Source: Arachis hypogaea
Lineage: Eukaryota; Streptophyta; Magnoliopsida; Fabales; Fabaceae
NCBI RefSeq assembly: GCF_003086295.3
Contig: NC_092043.1
Coordinates: 48,698,598-48,762,597, forward strand
Direction: 5' to 3'
Length of the DNA: 64,000 nucleotides
Positions within the stretch are counted from its first letter, which is position 1. Each line of letters opens with the position of its first letter. Made by a program: the position numbers and the translations under genes. This document shows positions 35,191 to 49,000 of this stretch, piece by piece. The notes below the pieces were generated by a model. That model saw only the letters and a list, made by a program, of their open reading frames with translations, had not been told where the DNA came from and ran no database searches.

Positions 35191-35934
35191 ACATTCAAAA
35201 AGGAACAAAAACATTTAGTATTTTGATAATAGATGCTCAAGACACTTCATCAAAAGTCTACATTATATTCTTCATCAAACTAAGTGAATATGATGGTGGA
35301 TTGTAATTTTCGGAGATAATGAAAAAAAAAATTATAGCCATCGGAAAAATAACATTTCATATGATATAGAAGTTTGAAATAGCACTAGACAATATGCTGC
35401 AACTAAAGGTATAGCAGGATTCTGCAAGATGTTGCTGATCTATTTTTTTTTAATTGACGAAATTTTTTGAATTTTTGTGAACCTAATTAATTAGTAAAAT
35501 TTTTTGTTTTAGCAATGAGTTATATAAAAATTATTTATTGTAAATATAAAATAATAAAAAGTATTATATAATAAAAAAATATAGTTTAAAATTATATATT
35601 GATTAATTAATTGTTGAGTAATTCAACATATAATTTACAATAAAAAAATAAAAAATTGGTGATACAATTTATCCACGTGTATATAATAATATTTTTTATC
35701 ATTTCAAATTTTAATTTCTAGAACGCCAACCATTTATCGGAATTGTTATTAGTGTTTTCTATAATTTCACTTGTAATTCCACAAGATCAAAAGTATTAAA
35801 ACACAAAACACAGTACTTATAATTTTGCTTCTACGACATGTAGTATCACACTTTAAAGTTTAAAAACAAAAAAAATTACTATTATATATAACATCACACC
35901 ATAAAATTTTAAAACTAAAGATACCTATTGAATT

Positions 35935-38224
35935 GCATTCCAATAATTTGTAGAAATAGCTACAATAAGATATAACCATTCGATAGTGGTCAAATCCTCA
36001 CAAACTTCGAAAATTCTTTACTCTTGCAAATTAAAAAATAACTACCAGTAGCTGTTGCTCACCCGCTGCCACAAGATCCTTGATCTGGTCCACTATCTCT
36101 CCAAGAACAGCAATATTAAGCTTTAAACGACAGAGAAAATATAAATTATTTAAAAAATAAAAAATTGTTTATATAAACATATTAAGTGCTGAGTAAGGAC
36201 ATCGAAAAAATACACCCGTCATTCTCAATATGAATGACCGATATGTCAATAAGTTTGCTATCCTTCACATATTTTCTCTCGCCCTCTACACCGGTCATAA
36301 CTCCAGCAACGTCTAAAATAAATATCAAATAGAAGATTGTGCACAAATCACCCGTCTTAGTGATATTTTGTCATAAAAAAAAAGAAAAATTAACTCATGT
36401 ACTTGTGATAAATCATACACTTACCAACCAAAAAATGATGTTGAGGAGAGTATCCCATAATTTTTCTAAAAGGGACCAACTTAATACCATATAACGGTAT
36501 TGCATCACAGAAAGAAGACAAGACAGTAGTTCTTTTTTAAAAAAATAATAAAAAATGATGTGATATTATGCGGTAAAATTCATAGTTGTTGCTAACTCCA
36601 GAGAATGTAAAAACATACATAGCTCCCTCCGATATCAATGATTCAAACACATATATCATATCCTTACCTACAAAAGCCTGCATAGTTATTCTCTATTTTT
36701 TCACAAAACAAATTATTTTATTATTCACTTTCTACATACAGTATCAATAAGGTTCAACTAAATAAACAAACAAAATTTATATGAAATATTTTTTGCAACA
36801 AAAATAACTGAATAAATTAAAAATATGATTTAATTCCAAAATATTAAGTATTAAGTATTAACTAACGAATTTATATTCACCAAAAGGAAAAATATACATA
36901 TAATGGATTTAAATATTTAATACTTTAATATATACTATCATTATCTTTTATACAAAAATTTAATATATATTAACAAAATAATTAAAATATTCAATTTAAA
37001 ATGACTAATTTTATTGTTTAATGATTTTCATTTGAGTATAAAATTTTTGTACTTGACTTTTTTTTTCACGCAACTCATATGAAAAACAGGTTGAGAAAAC
37101 TTTTGATTTATTTTTTTAACCATAGGTATTAAAAGAAAAAATTTGTGATGGCAATTATGCATGAGAATTAAGTGTTATGTAGAAGAGGATTAAGATTAAC
37201 GACAATGATGCATATGTGTTAGTCATGCTCTTATTATTTTTCTCTATTTTTTCTCTTCATATACATCTTTGTTTAATATGATTGATTTAGTCTAAAATTT
37301 TGAATGTTAAATCAGTAGAGACTATACTGTTTGGTTCCCAACAGTCAACACTACTTGGAGATGTTGGCACAAATTTTTCTAATACAAATCTCTCTTGTTA
37401 CTTGTCACCCATACAGGAGGAGAAAATTTAAGTATTCTAGATGAGAATAATAAAAAAAAGTAAAGAATAATCTGATTTTCAATTTTATTGTGATATGCTT
37501 ATTATTTCTTATCAAAGATATAAATTATGCTTTTTTGAGATGTGAAAGTAAGAGTGACTCAAATTTTTTTTTGTCGGCATAAACTCTTATATCCAATCCG
37601 CATTATTTAGTGATTATGTATCTTGGCATTAGTGCATGTCTTTGCTTGCAAGCTAAAATTTATAATTTTATATAACTGTCTATGAAAATCTTGTTAAAAG
37701 TTTTCCAATCCTTCTTTTTATTGGCCGAATACAACATGAGCTATATATTAAATCCGTTTTTGACTATAGAATTTTTTTTATGATGAAAAGCTTATGTTTT
37801 CTTACAGGAAAACACATAATTGAATTTTGTTCTTGTTCTATTTTTAAATGAATAGTTTCAAGAAAAGTATAAATCGCCGAGGTTGAAATTATGACAATTA
37901 TGAGGTGAGGATCATAGAAATATGACACTAAGTGTATGAAAACAAAGAAACAATTGTATGTATGAATAAAATTAGAAATACCTGCTCATCCATCAACACC
38001 ATTTTAATGAAGCTAATGAATTTGGGATCTTTGAATCTCGGTAAAGACCAAAGTCTTATTACTCTGACATGAATCTTCCAACATTCTTTTGGCGGTGCAA
38101 TCATCTCCAACAAATCATATCGCCTAACTATTTTTTCTCTAATGAAAAAATAAGAGTAAACGTAAATTCTAACAAGTATGTATGGTAAGATTGTAGGACC
38201 ACATCTCTTAGGATTTTTTAGCAA
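35935..38224 (-). pseudogene. Replication protein A 70 kDa (RPA1)-like pseudogene
   Basis: Exon-like blocks run right to left. Block 38224-37982 gives RRYDLLEMIAPPKECWKIHV and LPRFKDPKFISFIKMVLMDE, then a GTATTT donor. Block 36692-36425 gives QAFVGKDMIYVFESLISEGA, then FCDAIPLYGIKLVPFRKI and a GTAAGT donor. Block 36312-36216 gives DVAGVMTGVEGERKYVKDSK. A last block near 36125-36040 gives LGEIVDQIKDLVAAGEQQ. These match the tandem OB-fold, single-strand-DNA-binding domains of plant RPA70-like proteins. A frame change near an A/T run at 36535-36545 and later stops disable it. Such RPA-like genes are often carried by Helitrons; a link here is only a guess. Confidence 0.65.
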
Positions 38225-39199
38225 CTAAGAAGAGGTACATTTTTGAGTAAATCATTTTAAAATCGAAGTGCATCCAAAATCACATATCATCTATAATCCA
38301 AAAGAAGAAAAAATCTGTCTTGATGATTTAAAAAACGAAAAAAGATTTGAATTGAAAAAAAAAACACTTATTCTACATCATAAATACTGGCAAATCAAAA
38401 TGTACTGAGTAAAAAAAGGGTATGAAAACAAGATCTGAATCCATGCCTTCCTTGCAGCAGCTTACCTTCATCAGTTATAGATAGGGAGCGTCCTGGTGCG
38501 ACAGCAATCTGAACGACAACAACATCAGTGAAAGTCTCCTCTTATCGGTCCGCAATCTAACCTTTCTGCTTACATTAGCATCTTCGATCGTCGTCGACCT
38601 CCTCGCCGGCACTGTCCTATCATCATCTCGTCACCATATGAGCAACCAATCTTCTCATCTTTGCTGTTCTAAAATTGCTAGTGCCAAGACGCTGTCTCCA
38701 TTGGTGGCGTATATACTTACTTGCTGGGAGAGAGAAGACCCAAAAATACTAAAAGAGAACTTTGGGTGCGGGTTGAAATTAATTGTATGAGATCCGTATA
38801 GGTTTTCTATCTGCCCAACTTAGAATTGGAATTAGTCTCCGTAGGCCCATGTTTTGTTAAGATGCAATGGAGTCAAGCAAGCGAACATGGTGTGGACCCT
38901 ATTTTTTTATTCCCTTTTTATTACAATTCACAAGTTCTATGCTTTGTTTGATTGTTGTATAAATCATAGATCTACATTGTGCCATCTAGAAAATTAATTT
39001 ATTTTGCTTATATTTTAGAATGAGTTTAATTAATAATTTGTTATATAAAATTATTTTATATTTTTAATAAATCAAATCTAATGATATTAGTTAATAATAC
39101 ATAGAATAATTCTGTTTAGAATGAAAAAAGTTTTGCTTTATATTACTTTTACTTACGAAAATATAAAACTTAAAACTTAACAATCTACGGAATATAAAA
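38225..39199. other. Upstream flank of the RPA-like pseudogene
   Basis: The block at about 38430-38780 has higher GC content, with TCGATCGTCGTCGACCTCCT and similar, and could be a former promoter or 5' UTR of the pseudogene. The remainder is AT-rich. No open gene is supported. Confidence 0.35.
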
Positions 39200-39204
39200 A
39201 GCTA

Positions 39205-39840
39205 AGGAAATAAGGTGATTTATAAATTATCTTTAATTTATATATAATATAATTAAATTTAATGAATTTAATTAAAATAAACAATAAATTATTTATTTTA
39301 TTTCATACTTTATAAATGAATAAACCAATTAACTAATATAAGGAATTACAATTAATGTAGTATAATTAATCAAGTATTATATACGATAATAAATTATATT
39401 AATATTTAAGTATCTAATCAAATTAATTAGCTGATATAATTAAGTCATATTAAAACACTTAAAAATGTACCGTTCTTAATTAAATACTATCTATATTATA
39501 TAAACCACATTTAAATCCATTTTTTGGTGCATATATAATTTAAAGTAATTTACAATTTATTTGATTGAATATTATAATATAAAATAATTTATAAATTAAC
39601 GTTAATTCATATATAATATATAATTAAATTTAATAAATTTAATTAGAATAAATAATAAATTATTTATTTTATTTTAGACTTCATAAATGAAAAACCCAAT
39701 TCACTAATATAATGAATTATAATTAATGTAGTATAATTAATTAAATAATACATATTATAATAAATTATATTGATATTTAAATATTTAATCAAATCAATTA
39801 GTTGAAATAATTAAGTCATTGCAATAAATTATATTGAATG
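39205..39840. repeat. Tandem duplication of an AT-rich unit (about 0.36 kb period)
   Basis: Segments 39210-39450 and 39576-39826 are diverged copies. They share TTTATAAATTA, TATATAATATA, AATAAATTATTTATTTTATT, then AATTAATGTAGTATAATTAA, then ATAAATTATATT and AATTAAGTCAT, in the same order. The second copy is followed by CTCCGGAACATGCCACATCA and TATATAATAGAATAGATAAA. Confidence 0.7.
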
Positions 39841-39849
39841 AGTTAAAAT

Positions 39850-42840
39850 AATTAAATCGAAAAATACTCTCCGGAACATGCCACATCAGTTCTATCATTA
39901 AGTGCAAAAACCTAATTTTTATATAATAGAATAGATAAATTTTAATCTTACATCAGTTATAAATGTCTCTAAATCTTTCATAATTTTTTCATTATGTTTG
40001 AATTTTTTTTTATTTTCCTCTTTAATGATAAAAAAGGAAAAAAATAAAGATTAAACTAAGCTATTATTTGATTTATGTATTTTATGATCTTATGAACTTA
40101 TTAATTTATTCTTTTAATTTTTGATATCTCTCTTAATTAAGATCTGATATATACTTTATATATGTTTGTTTGTTGCTCCGATATATTTTATCATATTGCT
40201 TTGATACTTAATGGTCATACATCTCAAACTATGTCTAGTATTTCTTTGGCATATGTGTGGTGTTTTTGTAAATGATTAAGTTTTACAGCTTTAAGCTATT
40301 AAACTTGATTAATAGATAATCATAAATAGGAAAGAGTTTGCTGAATTTTGAGACAAATTATTCATACACTCTCTTTTTAATTATGTTTAATCATATTTGT
40401 CATCAAAAAAGAGATTATCGAGACAAGGATTTTTTTTTTGGTGAAAGAGGAGAGACAAAAATCGCAAATTAAAGAAAACCAAAATTCCAACAACAGAAAA
40501 GACTAAGTACCCCTTATTTTGAGGGTGCCAATGCAAAACTATCTAAAATCAAAGCATGTCTGATTTCACAACGAGGGTGGTTGAACACTTCCTATTATAA
40601 TCTTCATGATGAACAATGTAAAAATTAATCAAATAAGCTAGAGTAATGCCAAATCATCTACATTAATGGGAATATTATTATAGATGAAATTGAACTATGA
40701 TAGAAAAGATTATTCTACACTATCAATACAAAAAAAAAAAAAAAACTCTCCAAATCAGATCTTAATCACAAGAAGCAATTGCACAATGTAAATTAAATAA
40801 GAAAAAATTTTCCTTCTTAATAGACAGCTGTTGCACGCATTAAAAAAACGACTAGTTGATGAAAAGGAGAATTATCCCAAAATTAAAAAAAAATATCAAA
40901 CTCTAAATATTAATGAGAAAGAAGTCAATCAATTTGTGCATATTTTTGTACCATACAAACATAAAAAAATATAATAAAAATATAATGATGATTTATAAAC
41001 ATAAAAAATCAGTCATTAATTAACTGTTATATAATAATACATAATTAATATTATAAAAATATTTAATTATGATTCTATAAAAAAAATAATTATTTTTCCA
41101 TGATATAAAAAATATAAAATTAAATATATATAAATTTATAATAATTAATTTGATAATTAATTTTTTTATATTGGTAAATAATAATAATAAAAAAAAACAA
41201 TATTTTCCGCTACGAGCTAGAGGGCAGGTAGGGCATGGTGGGCAACTTTGCACGCCATTATAATTGTTTTTCCAACATCATATCTTCATTGGCCTTTGGC
41301 AAAAAAGTGGAGTATCAAGGTCCACATTAACTTTGTGGCTAACGTGATTACATTAAAAAACCATCCATTAAAATAACAACAAACAAAATATATATTTTTT
41401 TATGATATCTTCTAACCCGACAGATTAAAGATTAATTTACTGTAATATTGAATACTATTTAAGAATTTATTGTTGACTAATGAATTATTGCAAACACAAA
41501 ACAAAATTCGAATCCCAATATTTATTTAAACAGACTAATAAACTAATTACTTGACTAATTGAATTTGGTTAAAAACAAAATATTATTTCATTCATGGAAC
41601 TTTTGACCGTATGTACCATAATTCAAGTTCAAGAAGAACGTAAAAATGGGTAAATTATAGTGAACTTTTGTTACACAATATTATTATACATAACATTATT
41701 CAACCTATTAAAATTTAGATATATCTTCAAATTCAATGAACACTTGTATATATAAATCTTTATAAAAAGGAAGGTAATTTTCCTGGCTTTTTATTCACCA
41801 TTCACATATCAACACATGACTTGTTTAGCTTTACTTCTTTTTTTTTTTCATTCAAATGGCCATTAAAATGGAGATTTGGTATTTTTCAATTAAATATTGA
41901 AATGAATGTTGGGTTATTTTTTAATAATAACAAATGGTATTTTTTAAGAACATATTGAAGCCCTATTTTAAATGAGAAATATGTGTTTAATTTATTTAAT
42001 TAAAATTTCATGATAAAATAAATAACGTGATAACTTTTAGTTTAAATTTTATGATATATATTTAATAAATTAAATATTGCATGATAAATCAAATAATAGA
42101 ATACTTATTTTATAAAATATATAATCTTTTATTATTTTATGGTAAAAAAAAAAGATAAAATCATACTAACAACTAAACATAGTATTTTTCATTTAAAATG
42201 AAAAATTTATTTTTAGTAGATGAGACTTAATAAGTTAATAACTTGTAGGAGAGTTGTTTAAATTTATATCTTAATAAAATAAAATATTTGTTTTTACTTT
42301 TATTATATGTCAATCTTTATTGTTATTAGCTCAATTTTGTGCATGTGAATGATAACACTAGTATATTGATATATTCTTTTCGTTAAAAATAAATAATTAA
42401 GGTGAATAATAATATTTTAAAATTTAAATTAAAATATTTTCTTTTAATACAAATATGTTTTTTCTTTAAATAGGATATTATCATATTCTTGTTGGCAATT
42501 TGACATTATGCATATGGAATAATTAAGTTGCAAATTTGGCACACTTTTTTGGTTAATATGGTTTTTGCACATATTATAAATTAAGGAAAAATAATATGTA
42601 TATGCCACATGAATGTCTATGTTAAATTAGGTTAATTATGAAGTCGAAATTCAATTAACTTTTTAAATTAATTAATAATTTAATGATAAAATTGAGATTC
42701 AAGTGAAAATAAAAGAATAAATTTAATACTTAATTTCTACCTATCTCTTCACACAAAACTAAATTATATTAAATATAAAAAAATCAAATAATTTTAACTT
42801 TAAGTTTTTTTAAGAATAATCTCTAACTTTATTGAACAAT
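39850..42840. other. AT-rich intergenic region
   Basis: No gene is recognised. Block 40430-40700 and a short block at 41210-41345 (GAGGGCAGGTAGGGCATGG) have more balanced composition but give no domain. The rest is simple AT-rich sequence. Confidence 0.4.
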
Positions 42841-42843
42841 ATT

Positions 42844-42860
42844 ACTACTACTACTACTAC

Positions 42861-42905
<45 letters not shown>

Positions 42906-42908
42906 GTG

Positions 42909-42962
<54 letters not shown>
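42844..42962. repeat. Compound (ACT)n-(ATT)n-(AT)n microsatellite
   Basis: Six ACT units pass into about fourteen ATT units. After a short AAGTGACA spacer comes an AT run of about 50 bases. Confidence 0.95.
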
Positions 42963-42966
<4 letters not shown>

Positions 42967-45540
42967 CTTTTTATGCAAAAGCCCTTTTTTATATTATAAA
43001 TATGTATATAAGAATTTAATGAATAAATTTATTATTTTTTTATCTAAAAAAATAAAAAATATTATCTTATTTTATTTTATTTTATTTTTTATGTGGTGTA
43101 ATTAATATTAATGAATGTCAGTGAATACACATTTAATGATGATAATTGTATAAGTATATATCTATTTACAATCTTATATAATACATACACATATATGTAA
43201 ATATAATTAATATTTGAATTACTTCTTAATGACTTATTTAGAGTAGAAAATATTCAACATAACAAAATAAAATATACAAACAACAAAACATAAAATTAAA
43301 CTAAACAAACTACAATAATATGCTTTTAATTTAAGAAAATATATATGTGACTTAATATATTTTTTTGTTAGATTTAGAATTGTGTATGTAATGAAGATGG
43401 TTCAATAATATTTTTTTCTAAAAAAAATACTATATTAAAAATTAAATAAATTTAATTTAATCTTAAAAATTAATTTAATTATAATATTTATTAATATTCT
43501 CTTTTTAATAAATACTTGAAAAATTTTAAAAATATAAATTAACCAATGAATTTAAAAATGATAATTCATTTAATAAAAGGATAAAACTAAAGAAAAAAAT
43601 ATTTATTTTAAAAAGAAGGAAGTATAATAAGGCAAAGACTATGGAATAAGAAATATAATAATATTCTAGGTCTAAGCACCCACCCAAAAAGTTTTGGTCT
43701 TTTCTTGCCTTGGAAGAAGAGGGTCCATAACCTATAAATATTCCCAAAAATGCAGCGTAAAAAATAACTGACAGATCAACCAAGACACTCATTATAAAAT
43801 TCACGTATAATAGAGATAGCAATTAGCATAACATGCTACCAAATTTCATAATCAACTTCAACACTTAACGCTCCAAAAGGAGAATCTGTGCCACACCTAC
43901 CTCTAACTACTTAACTTAATACAAATACTAAATAGTACGCTAATAATTATTCCAATGAAATTCTTTCTTCTGATCTTTGTATATTTCTTTATGGTTATTA
44001 TATACAATAATAGAGAGTGTATGTGCATATTTAAGTTGATCCTCTAAATAGGAAAGTCGAAGTCATGGTAATAAAGTAATAAACAAGTTAGTTACTTTGT
44101 TAATTTTTATCTATGTACATTAGTTTCAAAACATTTTACTTTGTTCAATTGCATAATTATTTAAGAAGAAAGAGAATATATATTTAGAGAAGAATATGTT
44201 ACATGACTAAGTGTCTAAGTTATTTACATAGCTAAGTTAAATTAAATTAGTCAAATAATTAATTTAAGGATTGACTATTAAAAATTTTAGTTGAGGAAAA
44301 AAAAAAGAGAAAAAGATGCATAAGAAGAAAAACTTGGTTTAATTACAAAATTAATTTATGTACCTAGTATTTTTTTTTTTTAGAAAAATCCTTAATTTTA
44401 GAGAGGATAATAGAATATAGAGTATTATGATTAAAATTTAAAAATTCTAACTAATCCTCATATTTCTTAAATAAAAAAATTTAAATATATTTTACTTTTG
44501 AAAATATAAAAGAACATATTCATTAAAACATTTAAAAAATAATTAAAAACATTTAAAATTTCAAATAATTTTTCTAAGTAAAAATAAATAAAAATTTAAT
44601 ATTTATAGACTAACTATATAAACTCTTCTATACATTAATAATTATAATCAATTATATATTGTCAAACCATAAAAATTAATTAAATTTTAAATTTGTTATT
44701 TAAAAAATTATCTAACCAAATAAATTTAATTAAATAATTGTATACTTTTTCTTTATACCGATGCTTTATTAAAACTAAATTCAATAAATGAAGTCACACA
44801 TCCTTTCCAAAGAGAAAATGGAAGTTAATTAAAGAAAGTGGTAAGAGTCATTTGTTGAAAGTCAAATGACCCGTGAGGGATTGGAATCAACGCGCCAGAA
44901 CATAGTAAGATGCATAGACACGTCATTTTCTATTGAGAGGACCAACTGCCCATCAAACACCCCTTCGGTCAGCCGGTCAGACATGGTCATTGGTTTTCCG
45001 CAGCTTTTTTTTTTATATATATATTTACTTAAGAGTTATTATTTTTGTCAACAAAATATAGAGTATATAGACTATATTTTCCAATTAATACATTTTATTT
45101 ATGATAAGAGTTTATGTAAAACGTTTTACATAATTGTAAGATTATATTTGTTCTCTCGCATAATTATTTATGCAGTTAATATAAAAAATAATTATTTTTA
45201 TTAATATAATGTTATATAATTGAATGTATGTATTATTAAAAATAAATTTTTATAATAAAAAAATAATAAATTCTAAATAAATAAATAAAATATAAATTAT
45301 ATAAATATTAACTATACTATGTGCATATAAAATATATATTAAAATAAATATATATATATATATATATTTGTACACATTTTAAAAGATTGATTTAATAATT
45401 AATTTTTTGTGTATATAGTAATTTTGTATAAATATTTGTCTATATCTAAAGAGAAAAAAGAAAATAAATAAAAAAGAAAGACAAGACAATTATTTACTGG
45501 TTTTTCATTTTTATTTTATTTTATTTTTAATTTACTGCTT
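42963..45540. other. AT-rich intergenic region before the kinase-like gene
   Basis: This is mostly AT-rich. Block 44865-45000 is less AT-rich (CCCGTGAGGGATTGG, CGGTCAGCCGGTCAGACATG) but gives no known domain. A short TA run lies at 45348-45367 beside a dispersed AT-rich repeat. Confidence 0.4.
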
Positions 45541-46026
45541 CCCAATCAATCTTTGTCGTTCCTACTTGTCTTCAAAGCCACAACAGCACACTCATTTTTC
45601 TTTTCTTTTCTTTCTTTCTTTGTCTGAATCTCCCAACACTCAGAAAAAGTTCTCATGCTTCAAACTTGCAACATCCCATAACAACACATTCACACTTACC
45701 CAATAGCAAAGTTCCCACTTTTCTTTGTTTTCTTCTCAAAGGGTATTCAAAAAAACGTTAAAGTTTCTGTCTTTCTTGTTTCTTCAGTTTCAACAAGATG
45801 ACACCCTCATTATCATCTCTCACGTTCTCCATTCTCACTTTCACACGTTTTCCTTCTTCTTTTGGATTTCATTGTCACCTTCCACGACAGCCATTGCCTC
45901 GTGTGGCTTGAAGGATGTTGATTTTGTTGTTTTTGGCTTTTGAAGGTTTTTCTGGGGATCTTAGAAATCTTGGGTCCTTGAGAGTGTTTTCAGCTTTTGA
46001 GTTGTGTGTTTTTTTTCAGAATCGCA
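45541..46026 (+). promoter_or_regulatory. 5' UTR and proximal promoter of the kinase-like gene
   Basis: The composition shifts to CT-rich (CTTTTCTTTTCTTTCTTTCT at 45599-45618) and then to mixed sequence leading into the ATG at 46027. The CT-rich leader is usual for plant promoters and 5' UTRs. No clear TATA box or start site can be fixed. Confidence 0.45.
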
Positions 46027-49000
46027 ATGCAATTAGGTGAGTTCAACTTATGGCTTTATAGTGTTTATGTTTTCTAAAATTTTCATTTTTTAAAATTTTA
46101 AGCTTTTTTCTGTTTTTGGGTTCTTTTTGGTATATATATGCCTCTTTTATCTTATGTGTTCCTACCCCCATTTTCTGTTTTAGGGGGAAATGTGGCAAAA
46201 TTTGAGATTGACTAATTGATTTGTATGGTATTGCTAATTGTTAATTCTCTGTTGGGGTTTAATTTAGTGGTTTTTAACTTTTTTGTGATTTACTAAAGGG
46301 AGTTTATTTATGCTGAAATGATAACAATTTCAACTGTTTATGGTTTCTACTATGTAGTGTATACCTCTTCTTGATTGGATTTGTGATGAAACAAGCTTAA
46401 ATAATGTTTTTTGAGTGATTTGCTGATTGACATCATCTATTGTTCTTTCAATTTCCAAACTTAGCTAACTTGGTCTTCAAACTTCCATTCTTTGATTGTA
46501 GTTTATTCTTTGTGGTAATCATTGTTAATTTTTGGTGGCACATATCGAAAATGATCGCGACACCAGTTAGGAGTTAGAGGCAATGCTGGTAGATGTTTTG
46601 ATGTGAACATCTTATGTCCTATGTTACATGAATGCTTCATTTGTCATGCATTATCTAGAATCACTTTTGGGTGTGATTTTATGAACTTGTAATTTGGATT
46701 TTGGTCCTTAAGTTTGTCCTTCTGTGGGTTAGAATTGTTAGGAGATGGGAGGGTGTGTCTTGGTGTGATGACCTTTCTAGAATTGTGATGTGATGAATAT
46801 TGAGTTTGAGATGTAAAGATGATAAGAAACCTGTATATGAAGAGGTGATCGCAATTCCTACAGCTGAATTACATCAGATTTTGGGTAATAGAGTTTGGAT
46901 ACCAATGGCAGAGACCAGAAAAAAATATGAACAAGAAGCTTTTAGATGTTGAGTACAAAATGTAGGCCAAATAGGGAAAACAGAACAATAGGAGAGAAAA
47001 GCACCTCTGCTGATAACCGATGAGTTTGGTCTGCTAAAACCTCAACAGTTGTAATCTGGCTGTGAAATGCGAGGAGTCGCTGGACATAAGATTGAATAAA
47101 TTGATTCATGTTGTTTTCCTCAGTTAGGATCTAATCTATAGTTACACTTTGGAAGTATGAATTCCAGTTTCGGGTTTATAGGGCCATAGGCTCTCCCACC
47201 AATATGGCTACCTCGGTATCCTCACCTGTTTCCTTAACAGAAAAAGAAAAATATATTGAGGGTTGTATTTGAAGGAAAATTGGAAAGATTACATATGGCC
47301 TTTGAATACTTTTGTTTCTTCAACTTCAGAGATATAATTTTTTTATACAATTTACATACTTTTTTAGGATGCTAAACTACTTATAATATCAGGAAATATT
47401 TGTTTTTACAGATTTATCTAATCCAGTAATGCTTAACCTATTGATCACGCAACTCAGGTTTTCTGCAAAATGGATTGGAATCGTCTCCAGCAAAAAGTGT
47501 TGATGGAAGTTTCAGGAAGTCTAGCTCCGGTTTGTATCTTCTTTAAACTTTCTTCAGAACTGGGGGATTTTATGTCCTGTTTGTGTTCTCTGATAAAGTT
47601 TCATATGAGCTTGTTTTAATGTCTTCATGAAAATTGATCTATTGATATTTAAGGAGCTAACTAAGTGTTAGAAAAGCTTGGTAACAGTGCATATACTATC
47701 CAGAATTTCTTGTGTGATTCTAGCAACCTTCTGTAATATTTCTTATGTACTGTATGGATTGTTTTCGTTGGACTCTCTCTTCTTTTGAGGCTTTTTTAAC
47801 TTTAAGTCTTTCTTGAAATGAATCTAGAAGTAGCTTTACCATGTACAAGCATGTAGGTTTTGTCCCTTACTTGTCAAATATATAGTTGTTACTATTTCTT
47901 ATAACACGGTTAGGTTTGCTATGTTGCAGTTATTTCTGCCAGCACCGTCTCTGGTGCGTCGGGATTGGCGAAGTTTGCTCCTATTTCCAGAAGAGTGTTA
48001 AAGGGGCTCAAGGACTATGGAAGGAAACTGGTTGATCTCGAGTTATTTACACAATATCTTGAGGAGTGGATCTCGGAGAATCTAAATGGCGATTCGGCAG
48101 ATGGGAGGCAAAGATTTAGTTCACCTTTCACAACTGATGAGTTGCACAAGCTTGACATAGCATTGGAGGGAGTTCCATTTCAGCAGCTAGTCCGAATGCC
48201 GGTCTTCTCCGATGATTGTGATGACCTTCTAGAAGATCAGTATCTTGCAGCAGAAGATTTCCTTCATGCTGTTATCATTGGCCTCTGGCGCACATTTTGG
48301 CATAGAAGTGGACCCTTGCCAATATGTGTGTCCTGCCCCTCTTATGTTGGTTCAAAGTTCTGTAGTGTCGAAAAGGCAATATCGAGGAGCAGGGCGAGGG
48401 AACTGCGCGGTTTAGCTTTGATATCTAAAAGTGAGAATGAACTAAAGACTAAATGGGATCAAGTAGTAGAGTTTGCCTTATTCAAGCCAGAAACATTATT
48501 GGACAATGTTTTCAAAGTATCGGCCGGCACTATTTGTGAAGCTCTCCTTTATGGGTTCCATATTCTTGTTTCTCGAAGCTTGAGTAAGATTAGTTCAGTC
48601 AATAGTGACTCTGTCTTCCTTCTAATTCTAGATTCCAAGTGTGGAGCAGTGATGAAGTTCGGCGGTGACCTCGGCAAACTTGATTTGCTGAACTCCAGCA
48701 ATCCATATCTATCTGTGGGTGAATGGTTCAAAGCACATGCTGAAATTAGTCTCACCCGTGTGGAACCGATATGGAACCGATTGGGAAATGCAAACTGGGG
48801 GGATATAGGGACCCTGCAGGTACTATTAGCAACATTCTACTCCATTGCTCAGTGGAATGGACCGCCACGAAAGTCAGTAGCTTCATTGATCTCCGATCAT
48901 AGCCTTCGGCTTCAGAAACGCAGGGCAGAATGCTGCATTGTTGAAGCTGAGAATGCACTGGTTCCTTATCAAGGAGGAACTGAGATTGTTGAATATGACC

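Noticed and set aside
44866..45204. Open frame of 112 residues upstream of the kinase-like gene
   Set aside because: Only the first 45 codons lie in balanced sequence, the rest is AT-rich, and no domain or splice pattern supports it.
47965..47967. Start of the kinase-like protein at a TTG within exon 3
   Set aside because: The frame is open upstream to an AG acceptor, and two earlier exons join in phase to an ATG, so this is not the start.
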